A stretch of DNA of 50,482 nucleotides from assembly GCA_020048645.1 (NCBI GenBank), contig JAIFMG010000056.1:1-50482 (forward strand), given 5' to 3'. The translations under genes and the position numbers were made by a program. The notes under the pieces were generated by a model. The model did not search any database. It saw nothing but the letters and a program-made list of their open reading frames with translations, and had not been told where the DNA came from. Positions 35,481-45,000 of this stretch are shown in pieces (within the stretch, counting starts at the first letter, position 1; every line of letters begins with the position of its first letter). Source of the DNA: Bacteroidota bacterium (GTDB taxonomy: Bacteria > Bacteroidota > Bacteroidia > Bacteroidales > UBA6013).

Positions 35481-36902
35481 TCAGAGCAGCTCGGCGCGGC
35501 TGGCGTCGAGGCGGATGAAGATGAACAGCTGGATGGTGAAGGCCCAGAGCGAGGAGCCGCCGTAGCTGAAGAAGGGCAGGGGGATGCCGATGACGGGCGC
35601 CAGGCCGATGGTCATGCCGATGTTGATGGCCATGTGGAAGAAGAGGATGGAGACCACGCAGTAGCCATAGACGCGGCTGAAGGAGGAGCGCTGCCGCTCG
35701 GCCAGGAAGAGCAGCCGCAGGATGAGCGCCACGAAGAGCATCACCACGATGGTGGAGCCCCAGAAGCCCCACTCCTCGCCGACGGTGCAGAAGATGAAGT
35801 CGGTGCTCTGCTCGGGCACGAAGTCGTACTTGGTCTGCGTGCCCTGGAGGAAGCCCTTGCCGGTCCAGCCGCCCGAGCCGATGGCCACCTTGGACTGGTG
35901 GACGTTGTAGCCGGTGTTCTGGGTGTCGAGGTCGAGGCCCAGCAGCACGTTGATGCGGGTGCGCTGGTGCTCCTGGAGGACCTCGTGGAAGATGTAATCG
36001 ACCGAGTAGGTGAAGAGCGACGCCCCGAGCAGCACCAGGATGGCCGTATAGACCCGAGGCACCCGCTTGAGGTACGACAGCACCACGAAGACCATGTTGG
36101 CCAGGACCAGGGCGACCGTGAGCAGGTCCTCGTCCGCGGTCTCCAGGCCCAGCATCTCGGCCGCGCCCAGGGCCAGGCCCGAGAGCCCGCCGAAGACCAG
36201 CAGCCCGACCAGGGCCTCCTTGAGCCGGCCCGAGAGGAAGAGGAAGCTGAAGAACTCGATCAGGGCCAGGCTGACGACCAGCATCGGCTTGGAGGCCAGC
36301 AGCGACAGCACGAACAGCAGGGCCGTGCCGGCGGCCAGCACCAGGACGTAGCCCGTGAGGCCCTCGCGGTAGAGCACCAGCACGAAGACCCCATAGACCA
36401 GCGCCGAGCCGGTGTCGTTCTGGAGCAGGATCAGGGCGGCCGGCACCAGCACGATGCCCAGCAGCACGGCCAGGTTGCGCGGGGTGGCCACCGACTGCTC
36501 GCGGGTGCTGACGTACTTGGCGAAGGCCAGGGCCGTGGCGAACTTGGCGAACTCGGCCGGCTGGAAGCGGAACGAGCCGAAGTCGAACCAGGAGCGCGAG
36601 CCGGCCACCTCCCGCCCGAACAGCAGCACGCCCACCAGCAGGATGAGCATGACCGCGTAGAAGATGTAGGCGAAGAACGAATAGGCCTTGCCATCGACCA
36701 CCACGATCCAGAACGCGATGGCCAGGGCCAGGACTATCCAGATGAGCTGCTTGCCGTAGCGCTGGCCCGTGTCGAAGATGCTCTGGAACTCCTCGTTGTA
36801 AACGGCGGCGTAGATGTTGATCCAGCCCAGCAGCACCATGGACAGGTACAGCAGGATGGTCAGCCAGTCGAGCTGGGCCAGGATGTTGGTCTTTCTGGGC
36901 AT
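35481..36902 (-). CDS. rodA: Rod-shape SEDS glycosyltransferase RodA
   Basis: Polymerises lipid II into glycan strands in the elongasome, with PBP2 as its transpeptidase partner. The 473-residue protein has about ten helices, NEEFQSIFD early in the sequence, and conserved SEDS segments: SWFDFGSFRFQPAEFAKF (with the family Gln-Pro-(S/A)-Glu), LQNDTGSAL containing the catalytic-loop Asp, GKGFLQGTQTK, and the C-terminal GIPLPFFSYGGSS. It is slightly longer than the Gram-negative average because of an insert in the middle, as usual in Bacteroidota. It starts 3 nt after the mrdA stop, last in the mre operon. Confidence 0.95.
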   Translation of the reverse strand: MPRKTNILAQLDWLTILLYLSMVLLGWINIYAAVYNEEFQSIFDTGQRYGKQLIWIVLALAIAFWIVVVDGKAYSFFAYIFYAVMLILLVGVLLFGREVAGSRSWFDFGSFRFQPAEFAKFATALAFAKYVSTREQSVATPRNLAVLLGIVLVPAALILLQNDTGSALVYGVFVLVLYREGLTGYVLVLAAGTALLFVLSLLASKPMLVVSLALIEFFSFLFLSGRLKEALVGLLVFGGLSGLALGAAEMLGLETADEDLLTVALVLANMVFVVLSYLKRVPRVYTAILVLLGASLFTYSVDYIFHEVLQEHQRTRINVLLGLDLDTQNTGYNVHQSKVAIGSGGWTGKGFLQGTQTKYDFVPEQSTDFIFCTVGEEWGFWGSTIVVMLFVALILRLLFLAERQRSSFSRVYGYCVVSILFFHMAINIGMTIGLAPVIGIPLPFFSYGGSSLWAFTIQLFIFIRLDASRAELL

Positions 36903-36905
36903 TTC

Positions 36906-38717
36906 CTAGTCGGCTAGCAGGTTGGCCCCGAGGATGCGCTCTTGCAGCGCCGGGCGGGCGATGGTGTCGGTCAGGTACCTCTCGATCATCAGGCTGGCGA
37001 TGGGTCCGGCCCAGGTCGCGCCGAAGCCCCCGTTCTCGACATAGACCGACAGGGCGATCCTGGGGTCGTGCTTGGGCGCGAAGGCCACGAAGATGGAGTG
37101 GTCCTCGCCGTGGGGGTTCTCGGCCGTGCCGGTCTTGCCGCAGACGCTGATGCCGGGCGTGCGCGCGCTGGTGCCCGTGCCGGCCAGCACCACCAGCTCC
37201 ATGCCGTCCACCACGGGCTCGAAGTGCTCGGGCGACACGGTCGTGTAGTGCCTGGCCAGGAAGCGCGGGTCGATCTCCTGCGGGCCCATGATGTCCTTGA
37301 CGATGTGCGGGATGCAGTAGAAGCCCCGGTTGGCGATGATGGCCGTCATGTTGGCCATCTGGAAGGGCGTCACCCCCAGCTCGCCCTGGCCGATCGACAT
37401 GGACACCAGCATGAGCGAGCGCCAGCGCCCCTCGCCGTAGTAGCGGTCGAAGTAGTCCACCTTCGGCACGAAGCCCTCCAGCTCGGCCGTCAGGTCGGAG
37501 CCGAGCCGCTGGCCCAGGCCGAAGGAGAGCACGTGCCGCCGCCAGTTGGCGTAGCCCAGGCTCACGGAGCCGTACTTGCGGTTGTCGAGGATGCGCCGGA
37601 AGACGTTGGCGTAGTAGGCGTTGCACGAGCCTTGTATCGACATCAGGAAGTTGATGGCCCCGCTGTGGTGGCAGCCCATCCGGAAGTTGCCGACCACGTA
37701 GCCGCCCGAGCAGGTGAAGCTGCTCTCGGTGGTGATCACCCCCTCCTCAAGGCCGATCAGGGCGTTGACCAGCTTGAAGGTCGAGCCGGGCGGATACTTG
37801 GCCATCAGGGCCCGGTTGAACAGGGGCGTCAGGCTGTCCTGGCTCAGCATCTGGTAGTTCTTCGAGCGGACCCGCCCCACCAGCAGGTTGGGGTCGTAGG
37901 ACGGGCTCGAGACCAGGGCCAGTATCTCGCCCGTGGCCGGCTCAATGGCCACGATGCTGCCCCGCTTGTTGGCCATGAGCAGCTCCCCGTAGGTCTGCAG
38001 CTCGGCGTCCAGCGTCGTGACCACGTGCGAGCCCACCACGGCCATGGTGTCGTACCGGCCGTCGGCGTAGCTCTCCTTGATGCGGTTGTGTACGTCCACC
38101 AGGTAGTAGCTCACGCCCTTGATGCCCCTGAGCGCTCGCTCGTAGGACTTCTCGATGCCGCTGATGCCGATGTAGTCGCCCGACTTGTAGTAGCTGTCCT
38201 GGTCGATCATCGCCTGGTTGACCTCGCCCACGTAGCCCAGCACGTGCGCCGCGATGGGCAGCGGGTACTTGCGCAGCGTGCGGGTCTGCACGTAGAAGCC
38301 CGAGAACTTGTAGAGCACCTCCTGGAAGATGGCGTACTTCTCCGAGGAGATCTGCTTCATGAACACCGACGGCTTGTACGACGAGTACGCCCGGGCCTTG
38401 GCCAGCTCCACGTCCACGAACTCCCGCGTGACCTCCAGGATCTGGCAGAACTGCGCCGTGTCGAACGGGAGCACCTCCTTGGGGATGACCATCAGGTCGT
38501 AGGCCGCCTCGTTGTCCACCAGCAGCCGCTCGTCGCGGTCGAAGATCAGCCCCCGCGAGGGGTACTGCGTGACCACCCGCTGCGAGTTGTTGGCCGCCGC
38601 TATCTTCAGGTCCTCGTCGATGACCTGGAGGTAGAACAGCCGGGCCACGAAGGCCAGCGACACGCCCACCACGATCATTCCGATGACGTACTTGCGGTTC
38701 GCGTAGGGGTTCAGCAT
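36906..38717 (-). CDS. mrdA: Penicillin-binding protein 2 (class B, elongasome)
   Basis: A D,D-transpeptidase that cross-links peptidoglycan during elongation. The 603-residue protein has an N-terminal membrane anchor (~11-30), a dimerisation/pedestal domain with SRGLIFDRDERLL, and a transpeptidase domain with all three motifs: SxxK as Ser312-Thr-Phe-Lys, SxN as Ser-Cys-Asn in IQGSCNAYYA, and KTG in VCGKTGTAENP. Context is mreC-mreD-mrdA-rodA, with 52 nt after mreD and 3 nt before rodA. Assignment is firm. Confidence 0.96.
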   Translation of the reverse strand: MLNPYANRKYVIGMIVVGVSLAFVARLFYLQVIDEDLKIAAANNSQRVVTQYPSRGLIFDRDERLLVDNEAAYDLMVIPKEVLPFDTAQFCQILEVTREFVDVELAKARAYSSYKPSVFMKQISSEKYAIFQEVLYKFSGFYVQTRTLRKYPLPIAAHVLGYVGEVNQAMIDQDSYYKSGDYIGISGIEKSYERALRGIKGVSYYLVDVHNRIKESYADGRYDTMAVVGSHVVTTLDAELQTYGELLMANKRGSIVAIEPATGEILALVSSPSYDPNLLVGRVRSKNYQMLSQDSLTPLFNRALMAKYPPGSTFKLVNALIGLEEGVITTESSFTCSGGYVVGNFRMGCHHSGAINFLMSIQGSCNAYYANVFRRILDNRKYGSVSLGYANWRRHVLSFGLGQRLGSDLTAELEGFVPKVDYFDRYYGEGRWRSLMLVSMSIGQGELGVTPFQMANMTAIIANRGFYCIPHIVKDIMGPQEIDPRFLARHYTTVSPEHFEPVVDGMELVVLAGTGTSARTPGISVCGKTGTAENPHGEDHSIFVAFAPKHDPRIALSVYVENGGFGATWAGPIASLMIERYLTDTIARPALQERILGANLLAD

Positions 38718-38769
38718 GGCGCGATAGGATAGGGGGAAGTGAGGAAATGGCGGGGCCGGGCCTAGGCCT

Positions 38770-39300
38770 TCAGATCAGCCGCCCCTTCTTGCGCGGCTTG
38801 ACGCTCGGGGCGAAAAGTTGGAGCACGACCATCAGCGACATGGAGAGAAAGCCGCCCAAGAGCGTGTTGCTCAGCACCTTGCCCAGGGCCGCGAACGAGA
38901 ACTCCAAGAACAGGTAGAGCACCAGGTGGTGGACCAGCGTCAGCGTGCCCGCGTAGCGCAGGAACCAGACCAGGCCGTAGTCGCGCATCCGCGGCAGCGT
39001 CCCGGTCTCGTAGCCCTCGCGCGAGCCCACCAGGTCCAGCACCAGCGGGCGGGCCAGGGCCATCCAGAGGCAGGCCGAGGTGTGGACCCCCACCGAGTCG
39101 GTGAACAGGTCGATCGACAGGCCCAGCCCGAAGCCCAGCGCCAGCAGCAGCCACTTGGGCGTCTCGAACGGCAGCGTCAGCAGGTACAGGAGGTAGATCT
39201 GCGGCACGACCCCGCCCACGGCCACGTTGTTGAGCACCAGGACCTGCACCAGCAGCCAGGCCCAGAAGAGCAGCGTGTGTTTCAGCAGCTCACTGGCCAT
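38770..39300 (-). CDS. mreD: Rod shape-determining protein MreD
   Basis: A 176-residue integral membrane protein with five to six helices that links MreC to the elongasome. The sequence is hydrophobic, with QIYLLYLLTLPFETPKW and GLGLSIDLFTDSVGVH (family-typical helix with an Asp), and a basic tail (KPRKKGRLI). It overlaps the end of mreC by 11 bp. Sequence identity in this family is low, so gene order carries much of the assignment. Confidence 0.9.
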   Translation of the reverse strand: MASELLKHTLLFWAWLLVQVLVLNNVAVGGVVPQIYLLYLLTLPFETPKWLLLALGFGLGLSIDLFTDSVGVHTSACLWMALARPLVLDLVGSREGYETGTLPRMRDYGLVWFLRYAGTLTLVHHLVLYLFLEFSFAALGKVLSNTLLGGFLSMSLMVVLQLFAPSVKPRKKGRLI

Positions 39301-40123
39301 TCTCGGTGCCCTCCTCCAGCTCGATCTGCTCCTCGCGGTGGAGGTTGCCCACCACGTAAACGTAGGAAAGGTTCTTGAAGTTGGTCGAGAGCTCCACGTC
39401 GATCTCGAAGAAGCTGTCCCCGGCGTCCTGCCGGAAGTCCGAGATCACCCCGATGGTCTCCCCCTCGGGGAAGATGACCGAGTAGCCGCTCGTGACGATG
39501 GTGTCGCCCACGGCTATCTCCACATGGTTCGGGATCTCCATGAGCGTGGCCAGGGTGTGGCTCTGGCCCTGCCAGTAGAGCGAGCCGTAGTAGCCGTTCT
39601 TCTTGATCTTGGCGCTCACGCGGAGCTTCTGGTTCAGCACCGAGATCACCGAGGCGTAGTGGTCGCTCACGGCGCGCACGACCCCGACGATGCCCGTGGC
39701 CGAGACCACGCCCATGTCGGGCTGGATGCCGTCCAGGCGGCCCTTGTCCAGGGTCAGGTAGTTGTGCGGGCTGTTCACGGAGTTGTTGATGACCCTCGCC
39801 GAAAGGTAGTAGTACTTCTGCGTCAGCAGGCTGTCGCGGACCGACTCGACGCTGGGCACCTTCTCGCGGTACGAGCGGAGGTAGGTGTTGCGGTAGCGGG
39901 TGTTCTCCTCGGCCAGGGCGTCGTTCTTGGCCCGGAGCGAGAAGTACTCGGTGATGAAGTTGAAATTCTCGTAGAAATAGCCGGAGACGGCGTTGGCCGA
40001 GCTGAGCACTGTCTCGCGCTTGGCTTCGTCGTCGCGGAGCATCACCACCAGGGCCACCGTCTGGAGCAGCAGGAACATGATGGTGAAGTGGAACCTGATG
40101 ACGAATTCGAGCAGCTTTCTCAT
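39290..40123 (-). CDS. mreC: Rod shape-determining protein MreC
   Basis: A 277-residue bitopic membrane protein: a short cytoplasmic start, one transmembrane helix (~10-28, FHFTIMFLLLQTVALVVML), a periplasmic coiled coil (~60-100, REN-type Leu/Glu pattern) and the beta-rich MreC domain with NSPHNYLTLDKGRLDGIQPDMGVV and GDTIVTSG. It bridges cytoplasmic MreB with PBP2. It overlaps mreD by 11 bp and follows mreB after 109 nt that contain a GC-rich hairpin. Confidence 0.95.
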   Translation of the reverse strand: MRKLLEFVIRFHFTIMFLLLQTVALVVMLRDDEAKRETVLSSANAVSGYFYENFNFITEYFSLRAKNDALAEENTRYRNTYLRSYREKVPSVESVRDSLLTQKYYYLSARVINNSVNSPHNYLTLDKGRLDGIQPDMGVVSATGIVGVVRAVSDHYASVISVLNQKLRVSAKIKKNGYYGSLYWQGQSHTLATLMEIPNHVEIAVGDTIVTSGYSVIFPEGETIGVISDFRQDAGDSFFEIDVELSTNFKNLSYVYVVGNLHREEQIELEEGTENGQ

Positions 40124-40168
40124 CGGGCTGTTTCAGGTCAGGGGTGGGGTGGGGGGCAAGGAGCAGGA

Positions 40169-40196
40169 CCCACCGGCTCCGGTTGGGGCCGGTGGG
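40169..40196 (-). other. Intercistronic hairpin between mreB and mreC
   Basis: CCCACCGGC pairs perfectly with GCCGGTGGG around a 10-nt loop. There is no U-run, so partial attenuation or mRNA-end stabilisation is more likely than full termination. It would allow more MreB than MreC to be made. Confidence 0.45.
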
Positions 40197-40232
40197 GGCG
40201 CTTTCCCGCCTGTGCCGGCGTCGCGCGCGGGG

Positions 40233-41255
40233 CTACTGCATCAGGAACGAGAAGTTCTCGACGTTCTTCAGGGCGATGCCCGTGCCGCGGGCCACCGCGT
40301 GCAAGGGGTCGTCGGCCACGTGTACGGGGATGTTGGTCTTGGAGGCGATGCGCTTGTCCAGGCCGCGCAGCAGGGCGCCTCCGCCGGCCAGGTAGATGCC
40401 GTTGCGGAACACGTCGGCGTAGAGCTCCGGGGGCGTCATCTCCAGCACGTTCAGGATGGCCGTCTCGATCTTGGAGATGGACTTGTCGAGGCAGTGGGCG
40501 ATCTCCTGGTACGAGACCGGGATCTCCACGGGCAGGGCCGTCATCTGGTGCGGCCCGCGGACGATGAAGTCGTCGGGCGGGTTCTCGAGGTCGGGCAGGG
40601 CCGAGCCGACGTTGATCTTGATGTCCTCGGAGGTGCGGTCGCCGATCTTGATGTTGTGCTGGTGGCGCATGTACTCCTGGATGTCGGCCGTGAAGTCGTC
40701 GCCGGCGATGCGGATGGACTTGTTGCAGACGATGCCTCCCAGGGAGATGACGGCGATCTCGGTGGTGCCGCCGCCGATGTCAACGACCATGTTGCCCTCG
40801 GGAGCCTCGACGTCGATGCCGATGCCGATGGAGGCGGCCATGGGTTCGTAGATCATGTAAACTTCGCGGGCTCCGGCGTGCTCCGACGAGTCGCGGACGG
40901 CGCGCACTTCGACCTCGGTGCTGCCCGAGGGGATGCAGATGACCATGCGGAGCGCCGGGTTGAAGAAGCGGCTGCGGGCGTTGGCCATCTTGATCATGCC
41001 GCGGAGCATCAGCTCGGCGGCGTTGAAGTCGGCGATGACCCCGTCGCGCAGCGGGCGGATGGTCTTGATGTTCTCGTGGGTCTTGCCGTGCATCTGGCGG
41101 GCCTTCTCGCCGATGGCGAAGAGCTTGCCCGTCTGGTTGTGCACGGCCACTATGGAAGGCTCGTCCACCACGATCTTGTCGTTCTTGATGATGATCGTGT
41201 TGGCGGTGCCCAAGTCGATGGCCAGCTCTTGGGTGAAAAAGGAAAACATGCCCAT
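40233..41255 (-). CDS. mreB: Rod shape-determining actin homologue MreB
   Basis: Forms membrane-bound antiparallel filaments that organise cell-wall elongation. The 340-residue protein has the actin-fold motifs: phosphate 1 DLGTANTIII, GVIADFNAAE, phosphate 2 VVDIGGGTTEIAV, and adenosine motif GIYLAGGGALLRGL. The N-terminal MGMFSFFTQE is the expected amphipathic membrane-binding segment and supports ATG 41255. It is first in the operon mreB-mreC-mreD-mrdA-rodA, driven by a good promoter (TTG-N20-TACATTCG) 131 nt upstream. Confidence 0.98.
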   Translation of the reverse strand: MGMFSFFTQELAIDLGTANTIIIKNDKIVVDEPSIVAVHNQTGKLFAIGEKARQMHGKTHENIKTIRPLRDGVIADFNAAELMLRGMIKMANARSRFFNPALRMVICIPSGSTEVEVRAVRDSSEHAGAREVYMIYEPMAASIGIGIDVEAPEGNMVVDIGGGTTEIAVISLGGIVCNKSIRIAGDDFTADIQEYMRHQHNIKIGDRTSEDIKINVGSALPDLENPPDDFIVRGPHQMTALPVEIPVSYQEIAHCLDKSISKIETAILNVLEMTPPELYADVFRNGIYLAGGGALLRGLDKRIASKTNIPVHVADDPLHAVARGTGIALKNVENFSFLMQ

Positions 41256-41385
41256 GGCGTATGTCGAGGTTAGTTGGGGTCTCTTGGTCCTGCGGCCGGG
41301 CGGCTCCTTTGGTCGCGCCCTCTCGGGCTTGGAGTGGCGGGGAGAAAGGCCCTGGTGCAGGGCCTGGCCTCGGCTTTAGCGACCG

Positions 41386-41416
41386 CGAATGTATGAAAAA
41401 AATGGCCATTCCGCAA
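41386..41416 (-). promoter_or_regulatory. mre operon promoter TTG-N20-TACATTCG
   Basis: On the minus strand, TTG (41414-41416), exactly 20 nt, then TACATTCG (41386-41393), 131 nt before the mreB ATG. The region 41256-41581 is the divergent control region between mreB and rlmH and holds no gene. Confidence 0.6.
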
Positions 41417-41507
41417 TTTGCCCCCCTCGATTTCAACTTCTTGCCTGCCAGCGGGGCATCGGCCGAAAAAAAAGCCATGCCCTGTGCTTTTTACGGGCCG
41501 ATCGCCT

Positions 41508-41515
41508 TACTTTTG
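41508..41515 (+). promoter_or_regulatory. Promoter core TACTTTTG for rlmH
   Basis: Exact TAnnTTTG, 67 nt before ATG 41582; context CTTACTTTTGGG resembles that of the ABC-F gene. Confidence 0.5.
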
Positions 41516-41581
41516 GGTCATGCCAAGACCAGGCGGCGGCCAAGACGGGGCCGCCCGCGCAACCTACCGCACAACCCGACG

Positions 41582-42055
41582 ATGAAGACCACGGTCATGA
41601 TGCTGGGCAAGACCCAGTCGGCCCACCTGGAGGCTGAAATCCAGGTCTTCCTCAAGCGCGTCGAGAAGATGGCGCCTGTGGAGTGGCTCGAGGTGGCCCC
41701 GCCCAAGCAGGCCAGGGGGGCCCAGCCTGCCGACGCCAAGCGCCTCGAGGGGCTGGCCCTGATGGCCAAGGTGCCCAGCGGCGCCTACCTGGTCTTGCTC
41801 GACGAGAACGGGCGCGCCCTCAACTCGCTGGCCTTCGCCGACTACCTCGGCCAGCACATGTCCTCGGGCATCAAGCACCTCTGCCTCTGCATCGGCGGGG
41901 CCTACGGCTTTTCCGACGAGCTCCGCGCCCAGGCCCGCGACAAGCTCTCCCTCTCGGCCATGACCTTCTCGCACCAGCTCGTCCGGCTGCTCCTGGCCGA
42001 GCAGCTCTACCGCGGCCTGAGCATCCTCAAGGGCCTGCCCTACCACAACCCCTGA
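41582..42055 (+). CDS. rlmH: 23S rRNA (pseudouridine1915-N3)-methyltransferase RlmH
   Basis: Methylates pseudouridine 1915 in helix 69 of 23S rRNA on assembled 70S ribosomes, using S-adenosylmethionine. The 157-residue product is a minimal SPOUT enzyme with the family motifs LLDENGRALNSLAFADYL, the SAM-knot segment CLCIGGAYGF and the C-terminal SLSAMTFSHQLVRLLLAEQLYRG. Length and start match the family. It is followed 19 nt later by the large histidine kinase gene, which lacks its own visible promoter. Confidence 0.97.
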   Translation: MKTTVMMLGKTQSAHLEAEIQVFLKRVEKMAPVEWLEVAPPKQARGAQPADAKRLEGLALMAKVPSGAYLVLLDENGRALNSLAFADYLGQHMSSGIKHLCLCIGGAYGFSDELRAQARDKLSLSAMTFSHQLVRLLLAEQLYRGLSILKGLPYHNP

Positions 42056-42074
42056 TCCCCCAAAAACGGCGCCT

Positions 42075-45000
42075 TTGTCCGAAGCTCGAAAGATAATCTT
42101 GGCCCTGGGCCTGGCCCTGCTGCTGCTGGCCCTGTCGGCCTGGCTCGAGAGGGCGCACCAGCGCGCCCTGCTCCGCGACCTGGCCGTCGGGCGGGTCGAG
42201 GCCGTGCTGCACGAGAAGGAGCGCCTGCTCGACCGCCTGGCCGCCGAGCTGGGCGACTCGCTCCAGGCCCGGGGCCACGGCGAGCTGTTCCGGCTTTTCA
42301 ACCCCGTGCACGAGACCCTCTACGACCGCGAGGGCCTGGCCTTGTTCCTCTACAAGGGCGAGGACCTGGTCTATTGGTCCCAGAACAGCATCCCCATCGA
42401 GCCCCGCTACTCCGAGGCCTCCTACCACAAGAACTCCGTCTTTCTCCGGATCAAGAACAGCGACTTCCTGCCCCGCAGGTACGACCTCGACGGCGGCTAC
42501 CACCTGCTCGGGCTGGTCTTGGTCAAGAGCGGCTACGAGTTCGAGGACGAGCACTTCGTCGGCGGCTTCAACCCCGACCTGGGCATCCCCCCCAGGGTGG
42601 GGCTGGCCGTGGGCGGCGACCAGATCGTCCACAACCTGGCCGGCGACGAGCTTTTCTCGCTGGTCATCCCCGACGACCTGGCCCGCGACAGCTACTCGCC
42701 CAGGGCCCTGGAGGCCTTCTTCGTGGGCTTGCTGCTGCTGCTGCTGGCGGCGCACTGGCTCTTCGGGCTGCTCAAGCGCGCCCGGCGGCCCGGCTGGATG
42801 ACCCTGGCCCTCGCGGCGCTGGTCCTGGCCCTCCGGCTGGCCATGATGGAGCTCGAGTGGCCCGGCATGCTCAAGGCCACGCCTTTGTTCCAGGCCCAGT
42901 ACTTCGGCCGGGCGCCCTGGTTCCCCTCGCTGGGAGACCTGCTCATCAGCGCGCTGCTCATCTTCCTGCTGCCCTACCATCTGCTCGACCGCATCGACAC
43001 GGGCCTGCTCCGCGACAGGCTGGCCCGCCGGGGCCGCTGGCTCGCCTCGCTGGCCGTCTTCGCCAGCCTGGTCGCCTTGCAGCTCTACTTCATCTTCGTC
43101 CATTACCTGTTCAAGATCCTCGTCTGGGACTCCACCATCTCGTTCGAGGTCTATGACTTCGCCCTGCTCGACGACGCCAAGGTCACCCTGGTGGCCTTCG
43201 TCATCATTGGCTTCCTCTTCGCGGGCCTCATGGTCGTGCTCGACAAGCTCGTGCTGCTCTGCGCCCGGCTGGCCGAGGTGCAGTGGTTCGCCGTGCTGGC
43301 CTTCTTCTCGCTGCTGCTGCTCTGGCCCTACACCAGCTCGCTCGAGCATGGCGTGGACCTCCGCTCCATCGTGTTCTACACCGTCATGCTCACCATCGTG
43401 GCCTTCATCCGGTTCCGCCGCATGGGCTACCAGTACTACACGCACATCTTCCTGGTCTTCCTGGTCTCGGTCTATACGGTCTTCTTCACCCTGAGCAACT
43501 CCGACGAGCGCGAGAAGCAGAAGCGCCTGACCCGCATGGAGAACCTCACCGAGACGGATGTCTTCGCCGAGGAGGAGCTGCGCAACTTCCTGCGCCAGCT
43601 CGAGCCCGACCTGGCCGCCTCGGGCCTGCTGGCCAGCGCCGCGAAGGGCCAGGCCGAGATCGCCACCTTCGTGCGAGACCGCTACTTCTCGTTCTACTTC
43701 CCCCGGAAGTACGACGTGCGCGTCGAGCTCTGCCTTTCTGGCCCCGAGGGCGCCGACGTGGACAGTTGCGCCGCCGAGAAGCTCGCGCGCATCGCCGACC
43801 AGAGCCGCAGCCTCGACAACAACCCCTACTTCCGGTTCATCTCTAAGAAGAACGGCTCGACGGGCTATTTCGCCACCAAGTTCGTCGAGATGGAGGGCCT
43901 GCCCCGGGCGGCCGTCTCGGTCTGGGTCATGTCGAAGCCCACCGAGGCCACCGAGCTCGGCTACCAGCGCGTCCTGGCCAACGTCAACGAGCAGTCCCGG
44001 CTCTGGCGCTACTCCATCGCCCGCTACGTCAACGGCACCCTGGCCGCCAGCTCGGGCGAGTACGCCTACGACCTCGGCGTGGCCGCCTTCGCCCGGGCCG
44101 ACACCTCTGTCTATTTCCTCAACACCGAGCAGGACGACCACAACCACCTGGTCCGCCGCGAGGACTCGCTCACGCTCTGGGTCATGACCAAGCCCAACCT
44201 CAAGGAGGTGGACCTGGTCATCTCGTTCTCGTACATCTTCGTCTTCTTCTACGTGCTCTTCAACCTCGTGCTCTTCTTGCAGAAGCTGCCCATCAAGCGG
44301 GGCGACATCAAGTTCGACTTCCGGCTGCGCATCCAGTTCTCGCTCATCTCGGTGCTCTCGCTGGCCCTGCTGGTCATCGGCGGCGGCACCATCTCCTACA
44401 ACGGCCTCCAGTACCGGCTCAAGAACCAGGGCATCCTCGACGAGAAGACCCAGTCCATCCAGCGGGCCCTGCGTTTCGAGCAGCAGTCGTCGGCCCTGCT
44501 GGCCGAGGCCCTGGCCCAGGGCGCCCGCCTCGACCCGCTTTCCGAGCAGGCCAAGGCCCTCCAGGCCGAGCTCAAGCGCCTGGCCAGCATCTTCTCGTCC
44601 GAAATCCACCTCTACGACCGCGCCGGCACCCTCATGGCCTCCTCCGTCCCCGAGGTCTTCGAGGCCGGACTGCAAGGGCCCATGATGAACCCCGAGGCCT
44701 TCCTCCAGATGCGCCTGCTCAACAAAGGCAAGCACGCCCAGGTCGAGTTCTTCGGCTCATACGAGTACCTCTCGGCCTATGTGCCCCTGTTCGACCCCCA
44801 GAACGAGCTGCTGGCCTACCTCGACATCCCGCACTTCTACCAGCAGGAGTTCTTCGACATCACGCCCGTCATCGCGGCCATGGTCAACATCTACGCCCTC
44901 TTCATCCTCCTGGCCATCGTCGTGGCCGTCTTCATCTCCAACCGCATCGCCCACCCGCTCCACCTCATCCAGGAAAAGCTCAAGCAGGTGCGCCTGGGCA

